From: Devosia rhizoryzae
GTDB taxonomy: Bacteria > Pseudomonadota > Alphaproteobacteria > Rhizobiales > Devosiaceae
DNA: 64,000 nt
Assembly (NCBI RefSeq): GCF_016698665.1
Contig: NZ_CP068046.1
Coordinates: 2,976,001-3,040,000 of the forward strand
Reading direction: 5' to 3'
The notes under the pieces were generated by a model, which saw only the letters and a list, made by a program, of their open reading frames with translations, made no database searches and was not told where the DNA came from. The position numbers and the translations under genes were made by a program. Below are positions 56,544 to 64,000 of the stretch, in pieces; position 1 is the stretch's first letter, and every line of letters starts with the position of its first letter.

Positions 56544-56653
56544 CAAAGTTCTGCATCGCACCCCTCATAAGCTCTTGAAATCATTGGCTAAAATTTTGAC
56601 CAATTTTTGCTGACTCAAAGTTGTACCTCTGGAGAAAGCAAAGTTCTGCATCG
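56544..56653. repeat. Three direct repeats at the transposon end (probable TnsB sites)
   Basis: CAAAGTTCTGCATCG occurs at 56544-56558 and identically at 56639-56653; CAAAGTTGTACCTCT at 56616-56630 is a diverged third copy in the same orientation. Clusters of about 20-base direct repeats at each end are the hallmark of TnsB-binding sites in Tn7-like elements. Confidence 0.75.
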
Positions 56654-56823
56654 GGGAACCGCGCAAATGTGGTTAACGCAACCTTACCACGGGCGCTTGG
56701 GTCGACCTAGAGGTATTGGGTGGTGCTGCACCTCTTGTCCGTGCGTTTGCGAAACCAGGCCGCCGTCTTTATCGCATCGAATCGGAGGCCGAGCTCCTAA
56801 AGGACCGATCGGTTGAGCCGCTA
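56654..56823. other. Gap between the transposon end repeats and the helicase gene
   Basis: I see no gene, palindrome or terminator in these 170 bases. They form the 3' flank of the helicase gene. Confidence 0.6.
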
Positions 56824-59349
56824 TCAGCGGGCGAAACGGCCATTCGCTGTCTTTGCAGGCGAAGTGGCCTCTACGATCTTCTGCTTGTGGTCGCACTTGG
56901 GGAAGGCGCTGCAGCTGAGGAATGGACCATATTTGCCGTTCCGGACCTTCATGACGCCCTGATGGCATTTTGGGCAGGGAATGGCGGCTTCGCCATCGAT
57001 CGCCTCGACGGGAATCTTGTCCATCTTCTGCAGTTCGTTGACGAAGCTCGAAGGCTTGTCGAGGGTCGTGTAGATGCGGATGTCGCGGCTTGCCCTGGTC
57101 AATGCCACGTAGAACAGGCGGCGCTCCTCGGCCACCGGAAAGGGATCCGGCGCCGGCATGGCAATCTGGAGGACGGGGTCGTCCTCGAGCTGGCTGGGAA
57201 AACCGCGGTTGCCGCCGATCATGTTGACCAAGAAGACGTGCTCGGCCTCAAGCCCCTTCGATCCGTGGACGGTCTTGTAGGAAATGTCCAGGCGGTCGCC
57301 GAAGCGCCGCTGCCAGGTGCTCAGCATATAGGGCTCATCGCTGCGGTACCGTCCCAGGATCAGCACCTTGGTCTTCTTGGCGCCAGCGACGGCGGCTTGA
57401 TGCAGTTGCGCCATCTCGGTGCCGATGTGCTCGGGCATGCCATCGACATCCTTGAAGCCGAATATCCGAATGGGGGTTCCGGTCGCGGTGCTGGTGGTCC
57501 TGACCTGTTTCCGAATTTGGGCGGGATTGCGCTGGATGAAGTTGCTCGAGACCGTGGTGATCCTGGGCGGGCACCGGAAGGTAGTACCGAGGGTGAGGCT
57601 GGTGGCATTGCCGAACAGCTTCTCGAATTCGGTCATGACGGCGATATCAGAGCCGGCGAATCGGTTGATGCCCTGCCAGTCGTCGCCGACGACGCAGAGA
57701 TGCGCCCGGCGGCCGGGTCGGTTGGTCAGCGCCTTGAGCATGCGCACGCGGGCCCTGGAGCTGTCCTGGAACTCGTCGGCCAGCACGACGGTGAAGGGAC
57801 TGGTGTATCGCCCCTGCTCGATGTGCTCGGCCGCCTGGGTCAACATGTCCTCGAAGTCGATGTAGTTGCCCTCGCGGAGCTTTTTGTCCCAGACCTCGGC
57901 CATGCGCTCGTAGATGGAGAGGAACAGCTCCAGGCGAGAGGCATCGCCCGGCGAGCTTTCGATATTGGTGTGCAGTTGGGCCATCGTCAGCCCGTTGTTC
58001 TTGACGTGCTTCTGAAAGGTCTGGATGAGGCGCACCACGGCCTGACCCGACGTTGCCCGAAACCCGGTCGACTCCCTGTTGGGATCGAACTCCAGCACTT
58101 GGCCCCGCTTGACCAGTTCCTGCTCGAGACGCACCAGCGCCAGTTCCACAAGGCGCTCACCTGTTGCGCCACGTCGGCCAGCGCGCATTTCATGCGACAT
58201 GGTCTCGAAGAGTTCGGTGCCCTTCTCCTTGTGGAGCGCTCGTTTCCAAGTGGCGCTCTGCAGATAAGTGTCGCCGAAGGGAGACCGACCATCTCGGTCG
58301 ATGGCGAAATGCTCATGGTAGAGGTGGTGGTCGGGATAAAAGAAATCGGGATGGTAGGACGAATGCTGTTCGTCGGCGGTCTCGTGCTCGTATTTCCGTT
58401 CGTACTCGAACTTGACGCCCCAGAAGAACAACCAGTCCGCTATGCGACGTTCCTCATCGCTCCTGACGACGGCACCGCTGGCTGTGTTCAGACCCCTCTT
58501 GCCGTCCTTATAGCCGTCCGGGTCGGATCCATCGCGACCGCCGCGCATCTCGCGCGCATAAATGGTGCGGAACATGTCCCAGTCGCGAGCGAAACCCTTG
58601 TCGCTGGCGATGAGCTCCTTGGCGATATCGGTCATGACCTGGCCCTCTTCGCCCTGGTCGACCCATGGCGCCAAGCGTGGCTTCTGACCGGTTGCAGCAC
58701 CGATTACGGTCAGTCCGAAGGCGTGGAAGGTCTGGGATGAGATGCCCTCGATGCCAGGGACATCCTTCAGCCGCTCCGCGACGCGCTCTCCCAGCTCCTT
58801 GGCCGCGGCGGCATTGAACGCCAGCATCAGGATCTGGTCGGCATCGGCCAGGCCCTCGCCGAGGACATAGCCGGCCTTCGCCACCATGGTGGACGTCTTT
58901 CCCGATCCGGCGGCGGCAACCACCATGACGTTGTCGTCCATGCAGATGCAGGCATGGACCTGCTCGGCAGTCAGCGGGTTTTTCTCGACGGTATCGAAGA
59001 ATGCCTTCTTCTCGATTCGTTTCCTGGCGAGAACGGTTTGGTTGTGCTTGTTGATCTCGGCCAGAACAAGCGCATCGGGCATAGTGCTGCCCAGGGGGCT
59101 CAACCAGGAAGATCCTGTCCACGCCGGTGGCGGGAATGTCTCGGCGAGATAGAACGCCGAGCCGCTGGGAACCCATCTGTTTGTATCCAATTGACCGGCG
59201 ATGTCGCGACGCCATTCCGCAAGTCGATCGCTGAAACCCGGATCGGCAATGGCAGGGCCACGGCTTGGTGCAGGCGCAAACTTCTTGGCATCACCGCCGA
59301 ATTTGCCGACGACGAATAGGATGATCCCGATGAGGATAAGCCATTCCAA
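56824..59349 (-). CDS. UvrD/HelD-type superfamily 1 helicase with nuclease-like insert and zinc ribbon (transposon cargo)
   Basis: An 841-residue helicase. A hydrophobic N-terminal helix (WLILIGIILFVVGKF) suggests membrane association. All SF1A motifs are intact: I AAAGSGKTSTM (about 147), II DEFQD (about 526), III GDDWQGINRF, IV FRCPP, V VHGSKGLEAEHV and VI FYVALTRASRD. Between motifs I and II lies YHPDFFYPDHHLYHEHF (332-348), a PD-(D/E)xK-like signature also seen in helicase IV relatives. The C-terminus has a four-cysteine topoisomerase zinc ribbon (CPKC ... CSAFPKC). Start is TTG with weak ribosome-binding site. It is 21 bases after the TPR-like gene, in operon. Role in defence, repair or transposition is unknown. 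Confidence 0.88.
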   Translation of the reverse strand: MEWLILIGIILFVVGKFGGDAKKFAPAPSRGPAIADPGFSDRLAEWRRDIAGQLDTNRWVPSGSAFYLAETFPPPAWTGSSWLSPLGSTMPDALVLAEINKHNQTVLARKRIEKKAFFDTVEKNPLTAEQVHACICMDDNVMVVAAAGSGKTSTMVAKAGYVLGEGLADADQILMLAFNAAAAKELGERVAERLKDVPGIEGISSQTFHAFGLTVIGAATGQKPRLAPWVDQGEEGQVMTDIAKELIASDKGFARDWDMFRTIYAREMRGGRDGSDPDGYKDGKRGLNTASGAVVRSDEERRIADWLFFWGVKFEYERKYEHETADEQHSSYHPDFFYPDHHLYHEHFAIDRDGRSPFGDTYLQSATWKRALHKEKGTELFETMSHEMRAGRRGATGERLVELALVRLEQELVKRGQVLEFDPNRESTGFRATSGQAVVRLIQTFQKHVKNNGLTMAQLHTNIESSPGDASRLELFLSIYERMAEVWDKKLREGNYIDFEDMLTQAAEHIEQGRYTSPFTVVLADEFQDSSRARVRMLKALTNRPGRRAHLCVVGDDWQGINRFAGSDIAVMTEFEKLFGNATSLTLGTTFRCPPRITTVSSNFIQRNPAQIRKQVRTTSTATGTPIRIFGFKDVDGMPEHIGTEMAQLHQAAVAGAKKTKVLILGRYRSDEPYMLSTWQRRFGDRLDISYKTVHGSKGLEAEHVFLVNMIGGNRGFPSQLEDDPVLQIAMPAPDPFPVAEERRLFYVALTRASRDIRIYTTLDKPSSFVNELQKMDKIPVEAIDGEAAIPCPKCHQGVMKVRNGKYGPFLSCSAFPKCDHKQKIVEATSPAKTANGRFAR

Positions 59350-59370
59350 GGAAGTGCATTGCCCCCTGCT

Positions 59371-61248
59371 CTAAAGCGAATCGAGGACTTCAACCCAGCG
59401 ATCTGCTGAATTGAAGCTGCCTTGAGACACGCAATTATTATGGTAGTGCGTGGCGTATTTCTCGCGCAGCGCGGCAATGCCAGGAGCGTAGACTTGGCAG
59501 AAGCCAGTGAAGAGCACCGTTGACACGTAATCCACCCGATCCTCGTCATACATACCTGACAATGGGCCTACTACTTCGTCTCTGAAGAAAGCAACGCCGG
59601 GGTTTGGTTTGCCGACGTAGGACTCTTCCGATCTCATGTCCTGGTACTCGATTGGGTGAAGACCCACATGGTCTAGCAACTCGTCCAGATATTCGGACTT
59701 TCCACGCATGCGGTCATACTGTTCGATGAGGAACCAATAGAAGTCCTGCTCCATCGGCAGCCGCTTCGCGATTTCGGGCGCGACCCGCTGGACCAACTGG
59801 AGAAGCTCTTCCTCAGTTTCTGGTTTCTTGGAGATCGAAATGCCACCGATGGTCAAGGCAGGGTCATGAACGGCCGGTGCCGCTGGAGGCGATCCGAGTA
59901 CCTCATCTAGGTCGTCTTGCTTCGCCGCTTTCGTCGAACCGCCCAGAACGATAAGGCGCGCCTCGATCGAGGAGATCGCATCGCTCCATTCCTGAGCATA
60001 TTGAAGATCGCCCTCTGCAATGCAGACGTCTCGGTATCGCTGAGCGTACTTGAGACGGAGACGGCACATCGCCTTCTCATGAGCCCCATAGATCTTCGCA
60101 AGTAGAAGCCCTCGTACTTTGTCGGCATTTCCGATCAGCGCTTCGAAATCGGGGATGATATCTCCATTGAGATAATCCGCCCCGGGTCTGGAGTCGCTGT
60201 ACTCGTCGAACTTGTCGCTCTCGCCCTGGTACTCGATCGGGGTTATCCCAGTGGCCGCCAGGATACTCTTGTCGAAGTCGCTGCCCTTTGCGAGCAGGTC
60301 CGCCTCCTCCATGATATACCGGTAGACGTGGTTCTCCTTGGCGATGACCTTCATGAGATGCTGCGTGATTTGATCGAGCAGAAGGTCGAACTTGCCGTCC
60401 TCGGTGAGCAGATCGCTGGCATCGAAACCGCCGATGAGAGGTGGAAGCTCGAGAGCCTTATGACTGCCAGGTGAGATGAACTCCTCGGCCTCCTTGATGA
60501 TCCCGTTGCATTCCGAGGTCAGGGACATGTGCAGCGCGCCGAAGTCTCTCGTCAGTAGCTGCTCGTGGATCTGATAGAGCATCGACCGGCGCAAGCGGAC
60601 CATCTGATCCTGCGGGTACGAGCATAGAAAACCGTGCAGAACCACTTCCTGCTGCTGATAAGCATCCAGATCAGGGCACTGCTCCAGCTTGAGATCTATG
60701 AATTTCGCCGGATACATCTCGGCGAACTCCGCTACCTCTGGATATAGGGCGAGGTCATCGAACTTAATGATGTTGTCCAGCTCGTTGAAGAAGTGGAATT
60801 CGATCATGGGCTCGGCGACGACCCCATAGTCCCATCGAATTTCAGGGATGTTAAAGGAGACGGATAGCAACCTTTGAGCGACGTACTGTGGGCCTTTTTC
60901 CTTCAGGTCGGCAATCAGCTTCTCACGCAACCCATTCGTGTAGGACGACGTCATGACGCTGGTTCTGGCGATCTCGAAGTCGAGGATAGGGCCGAACTGC
61001 TTGCCCTGCGCGCGGTCCAGCTTCTGAGCCTGCAGTAGATCCTGCAGGGCCTCGTAATGGCGAACGCGCTTCCCCAGCAGGTTGGCTCTGTTCATGTATG
61101 GAGATGGGTTGGGACTGGCAGCGATCGACTGAGAATAATAGTTGATAGCCTCGTTCGATCTGAACTCGACAGCAGCCTTCATGCCGAGCTTGAACAGCTT
61201 TTCTCCCTGCTCTTTGTTCTCGGCAGATCGTTTTCCCAAACCAAACAT
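59371..61248 (-). CDS. Large TPR-like protein of unknown function (transposon cargo)
   Basis: A 625-residue soluble protein. The first 60 residues resemble a tetratricopeptide repeat (GMKAAVEFRSNEAINYYSQS then SPYMNRANLLGKRVRHYEAL); the rest is largely helical with no family I recognise and no catalytic motif. Two regions share a similar phrase: GITPIEYQGESD (about residue 343) and VGLHPIEYQDMRS (about residue 544), each followed by a charged stretch, which hints at an internal duplication. Base use is visibly less GC-rich than in host genes. It is between the tniQ gene and the helicase on the same strand, so it and the helicase probably form one functional pair. Start at 61248 (ATG after AGGGGCTGCTGG). 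Confidence 0.75.
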   Translation of the reverse strand: MFGLGKRSAENKEQGEKLFKLGMKAAVEFRSNEAINYYSQSIAASPNPSPYMNRANLLGKRVRHYEALQDLLQAQKLDRAQGKQFGPILDFEIARTSVMTSSYTNGLREKLIADLKEKGPQYVAQRLLSVSFNIPEIRWDYGVVAEPMIEFHFFNELDNIIKFDDLALYPEVAEFAEMYPAKFIDLKLEQCPDLDAYQQQEVVLHGFLCSYPQDQMVRLRRSMLYQIHEQLLTRDFGALHMSLTSECNGIIKEAEEFISPGSHKALELPPLIGGFDASDLLTEDGKFDLLLDQITQHLMKVIAKENHVYRYIMEEADLLAKGSDFDKSILAATGITPIEYQGESDKFDEYSDSRPGADYLNGDIIPDFEALIGNADKVRGLLLAKIYGAHEKAMCRLRLKYAQRYRDVCIAEGDLQYAQEWSDAISSIEARLIVLGGSTKAAKQDDLDEVLGSPPAAPAVHDPALTIGGISISKKPETEEELLQLVQRVAPEIAKRLPMEQDFYWFLIEQYDRMRGKSEYLDELLDHVGLHPIEYQDMRSEESYVGKPNPGVAFFRDEVVGPLSGMYDEDRVDYVSTVLFTGFCQVYAPGIAALREKYATHYHNNCVSQGSFNSADRWVEVLDSL

Positions 61249-61406
61249 CCAGCAGCCCCTAATAGAATTCTGTTTGTTGTCAAGGATCAGAGGGATACAT
61301 CGAGAATGCAAGCGGCGACGGCGCCTGCACTGCAGATGGATAGAGCTGAGACCATGGCGCGAACGCCATGATCATAAACGCTCGTTATATGCGCGGACTG
61401 AACCTG
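61249..61406. other. Gap between tniQ and the cargo operon
   Basis: These 158 bases probably hold the promoter of the two cargo genes. They are more AT-rich (for example CTCTGATCCTTGACAACAAA read on the minus strand); TTGACA at about 61282 on that strand is a good -35 box, but I see no certain -10. Confidence 0.45.
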
Positions 61407-63305
61407 TCAGGCGACCCAGATTTCGGGCCTGTCGGCCGCCGCCCGCTCCACCTTTGCCCTATCATAGATCATCGCCTTGACCGTGCCCTGGTCGAACTCC
61501 ATGTCGACCCCTGCGTCGAGCAGCCGGTACTTCACCTGCTTGTGGTGGAGGCCATGCGTTTGGCACAGCTCGCCGGCGGTAACGTAGGTCTCCCTGAAGG
61601 TCCTGGCGCTCTCGGCGGTCACCACAGGGACCTCGCGCCTAGCGTTGGGGCTGTACTCCATGGTCTGCACCAGCTTCTTCGCATCGATGAGGGGCTGAAT
61701 GGAACGCTGCCCCAATCCGGGGACCACGGTTTCCACATCGCAGAACCGCAGGTTGATGAACTGGGGCGCATCGGTGCGCACCAGCATCGTGACCTCATCG
61801 ACATCGAGCAGGATCGCGTTGTATCCGCTCTGGCCGGCACGAAGGCCCTTCCAGCCCAACCGGTTCTCGAAGATCAGCTTCAGCACATCGACGGTGGTGG
61901 CGCCGGCCATGTGGCGTGCAGTGCCGATATCGACTTGCCGATCGTTGGGCTCCTCGATCTCGATCGCACCATCGAGCAACCGCATCATCATGGCATCGAC
62001 ATCCTCCTGGGCGAACCGGCTGTGTTCCCATTCGTCGCGAGCAACACCTGTGGCATAGACCAAGGCTCCTGCCTCCACGAGGGCCTCGACTTGACGACGC
62101 TCGACGCCGAGCTGCTCCATGGTCTGGGGGATAGTAAGCGCTCCCTTGAGCTTGCTGGCCAAGGTTTCGGCCTGTTCGGCGGGCAGCAGAACACGGTGGT
62201 TCCGCAAACCGTCCTTGAGGTCCTTCTTGGCAAGGCCCTTCTTCCGCAGGACCCTTCGGAGGGTGGTCGGATTGACGCCCGATGCCAGCGCCAATGTACG
62301 CACGGTGGAGATTATGGCTCGATCCAGGGTCACGCCGAGGACGTCGGTGCCGATCTCCCAAGGCATTGCGGTCATGACGTAGTCCCGCACGATGGCGCGC
62401 AGGGGTTCGTAAGCTGGATCGTCCATGGTCGACTGCAGCAACCCGTAGCCGACGCCATAGGTATCGCGCGGTCCGATAATGCCACGCGTGCGCCGCTCGG
62501 CGCTGGTCATGCGGCGCAGGAAGCGCACGATGGCGTCCTTGCCTTCCGCGGCGATGCCGAAGCCCTCATCGGCGGCCACCGCCCACTGCTGCTGGGTGAT
62601 CCTGGAGGTTTGCACCTTGCTCGGATGCAGGGCCGACACACCCAAGGCTTCGCACCACTGGGCCGCGACGTAGAGCGGAAGGGTGTCGAGGAAGTTGCTG
62701 CTGTCCTTGACCCCATCGGTGCGGGCGACGAGCCATTGCTCGAAGCGGGACGGACTGGCCGGCAAGGTTTCGGCTGCGATGGTCTCCATGCTGGGCAGCA
62801 GTCCCTGCATGGTTTCGGAGAAATCGAAGGGTTGGAAACGCCGGCGGACAGGTTGAGCGTCGACCAGATAGACGTTGTGATGGTGGCATGCCCTGTAATG
62901 CAGGATTGTCCATTCGAGCCGCAGCCATGGGCGCCCGTGCTTAGGGCCATCGAATTGCTTCAGGTCCTCGAGAACGCAGTGCGGACAATACCGGAAGAAG
63001 GTGCGATTGATTCCCAGCGGGCCGAGCACTTCGCCGGCGACATGGTATTCGCGCTTGCCATCGACGGGCTTGGGGGTGAGGGCCAGCAGGCGCTCGGCAT
63101 CGACATCGCCAAGGTCGGCCACCATGCGCACCGCAGCTTCAACGCCGTTGTCCACCGCATGGGGCTGGATGCCCATGTGTTGGAACATCTCACCCATCAG
63201 ACGCCCATTCATGGCGGCAAGGCGTGAGGCGAAACCCGGACCGGTCTCCCTGGGTTCATGGGCATGCCGGAAGCGAAGGGGGTTGAGAATGAAGCGCTCG
63301 TTCAC
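61407..63305 (-). CDS. TniQ/TnsD family transposon targeting protein
   Basis: A 632-residue protein. The N-terminal TniQ domain (about 1-150) has the zinc-finger ligands Cys107, Cys110, Cys140 and His143 (YCPHC then RACHHH) with the linking GRPWLRLEWTILHYRAC region. The long C-terminal part (about 180-630) contains likely helix-turn-helix segments (MEQLGVERRQVEALVEAGAL and AGELCQTHGLHHKQVKYRLL), as in TnsD proteins that bind a specific chromosomal site. The size and location support a site-specific targeting protein for comM rather than the short TniQ form. It starts at GTG and overlaps the tniB stop by four bases (GTGA). Confidence 0.88.
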   Translation of the reverse strand: MNERFILNPLRFRHAHEPRETGPGFASRLAAMNGRLMGEMFQHMGIQPHAVDNGVEAAVRMVADLGDVDAERLLALTPKPVDGKREYHVAGEVLGPLGINRTFFRYCPHCVLEDLKQFDGPKHGRPWLRLEWTILHYRACHHHNVYLVDAQPVRRRFQPFDFSETMQGLLPSMETIAAETLPASPSRFEQWLVARTDGVKDSSNFLDTLPLYVAAQWCEALGVSALHPSKVQTSRITQQQWAVAADEGFGIAAEGKDAIVRFLRRMTSAERRTRGIIGPRDTYGVGYGLLQSTMDDPAYEPLRAIVRDYVMTAMPWEIGTDVLGVTLDRAIISTVRTLALASGVNPTTLRRVLRKKGLAKKDLKDGLRNHRVLLPAEQAETLASKLKGALTIPQTMEQLGVERRQVEALVEAGALVYATGVARDEWEHSRFAQEDVDAMMMRLLDGAIEIEEPNDRQVDIGTARHMAGATTVDVLKLIFENRLGWKGLRAGQSGYNAILLDVDEVTMLVRTDAPQFINLRFCDVETVVPGLGQRSIQPLIDAKKLVQTMEYSPNARREVPVVTAESARTFRETYVTAGELCQTHGLHHKQVKYRLLDAGVDMEFDQGTVKAMIYDRAKVERAAADRPEIWVA

Positions 63306-64000
63306 GTGTGGTCACCGGCGCTGATCGAGAAGTAACCTGCGTTGATGCCCAGGAAATCATCGGCGTGGAAAGGATTCAGGTCGTCGAGCCCCCTGGTGTT
63401 GGAGTGGTCACGATACGCTTTCGCGAAGTGCTCCCGCAGCAATTCCTTGTCACCGGCGAGTAGGGCATGATGGATCCCGGAGATGACGACTTCGCAGATG
63501 CGACCGAACTGGTAATTGGCTGCATGGGCAATTCGCTTTGGCATGTCCGTCGCGATCAGGGCAGCGCACTTCATGTCGGCAGCCTCGCAATGCTTCTTGA
63601 TGATCTCGACGATCAGGTCGATGTCCGCTTCAGGATGAAGAGCTGCCAGAGCCAGACTGAAGTTCCTGCGTTCGGCTTGCTCGTCCTGCACCTTGAGCTC
63701 GTTGATCTTGGGCATGCCTGACAGGATGAAGCTGACCGGCCAGGGCTTGTGGTTCATGAGGCCCTTCAGGGCAGAAGCGACCTTATCCGTCGCAGCCCCC
63801 TTCGACATGAGGTGCTGGGTCTCGTCGATATGGACCAGGAGGACTTTTGCTTTTTCCAGCTGGCCCGGCAGAAGCTCCCAAACAGTGTTCTCGCGCATAG
63901 TTGGCTTTACGTCGTAACCACTCACCGACATGATCTGTCGACCCAGAACACCCAATGTTGCTGGCCCCTGCAGAGAGACCTGCACCCAAGGACGCACCAT
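63302..64000 (-). CDS. TniB/TnsC family AAA+ ATPase (partial, continues outside the window)
   Basis: The visible 232 residues are the C-terminal part of a transposon AAA+ ATPase. Walker B is KVLLVHIDETQHL and sensor I is SFILSGMPKI; the Walker A lies off the window edge. The later PKRIAHAANYQFGRICEVVI region is typical of TnsC/TniB. The protein links the targeting protein to the transposase in Tn7-like systems. It is translationally coupled to the tniQ gene. Confidence 0.88.
   Translation of the reverse strand: MVRPWVQVSLQGPATLGVLGRQIMSVSGYDVKPTMRENTVWELLPGQLEKAKVLLVHIDETQHLMSKGAATDKVASALKGLMNHKPWPVSFILSGMPKINELKVQDEQAERRNFSLALAALHPEADIDLIVEIIKKHCEAADMKCAALIATDMPKRIAHAANYQFGRICEVVISGIHHALLAGDKELLREHFAKAYRDHSNTRGLDDLNPFHADDFLGINAGYFSISAGDHT

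Larger units (their letters stand above)
56535..64000 (-). mobile_element. Tn7-like transposon inserted in comM (one end and cargo; other end outside)
   Basis: The element begins at about 56535 (TGAACACACC) with three direct repeats and continues beyond the window. Genes run toward the comM 3' end: tniB/tnsC (partial), tniQ/tnsD, a TPR-like gene and a UvrD-type helicase. TnsB/TnsA homologues should lie beyond 64000. comM is an established insertion target of Tn7-like elements, for example the AbaR islands of Acinetobacter. The boundary position is an inference within about 10 bases. Confidence 0.85.

Noticed and set aside
55930..56568. Short comM-like frame as an intact small gene
   Set aside because: The frame lacks the ATPase motifs of ComM and its first residues come from transposon-end DNA, so it is a remnant.

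Overview
The window looks like a chromosomal segment of an alphaproteobacterium of the order Hyphomicrobiales (Rhizobiales), plausibly Devosia-like. The reasons are the high GC content, the hsp20-DUF1150 pair, the run mutS-glnD-murJ-trpS-usp-nfuA (an order I know from Brucella and relatives), a GcrA/rhizobial style of short palindromic intergenic repeats, and a LacI-xylB-xylA xylose locus. Genus is an inference from gene content, not from a search.

Layout. 0-7 kb: ptsN, then the minus-strand translation cluster rpmI-rplT and pheS-[DUF4160-DUF2442]-pheT-folC, in which a two-gene toxin/antitoxin-like pair sits between pheS and pheT. 7-11 kb: a glycosyltransferase, an hsp20 gene with a sigma32-type promoter and a ROSE-like RNA thermometer, DUF1150, trmB and a GAF-GGDEF protein with a PilZ-like tail. 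11-17 kb: rimP-nusA-ylxR-infB. The usual rbfA-truB do not follow infB. 17-28 kb: HAD hydrolase, DJ-1/PfpI protein, small exported proteins, an L,D-transpeptidase, then rpsO-pnp in the opposite orientation, an HWE histidine kinase, miaB and tRNA-Leu(CAG). 28-36 kb: GFA and NDUFA9-like proteins, a PadR regulator with a palindromic operator, a TetR regulator divergent from a three-gene oxidoreductase-DUF993-isomerase operon, a DUF2147-like protein and an rRNA m5U methyltransferase. 36-46 kb: nfuA, usp, trpS, murJ, glnD, mutS. 46-55 kb: DUF2189 protein, xylose utilisation (GH43, xylA, xylB, LacI regulator), galM and a YafY/WYL regulator. 54.7 kb: two head-to-head parS-like sites beside a perfect DnaA box. 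55-56.5 kb: cold-shock/DUF1294 protein, NUDIX hydrolase and the 3' half of comM.

The most unusual part is 56.5-64 kb. A Tn7-like transposon has interrupted comM just after the expected Walker B region. Its end carries three direct repeats that look like TnsB-binding sites. It carries a TnsC/TniB ATPase (cut by the window edge), a long TniQ/TnsD protein that probably chose the comM target, and two downstream cargo genes: a TPR-like protein of unknown family and a UvrD-type helicase with a nuclease-like insert and a topoisomerase zinc ribbon. The other end and the transposase lie outside the window. The cargo pair could be an undescribed defence or DNA-processing module.

Several families of palindromic intergenic repeats (about 40-145 bp) are scattered between the host genes, and most operon ends have clear intrinsic terminators.
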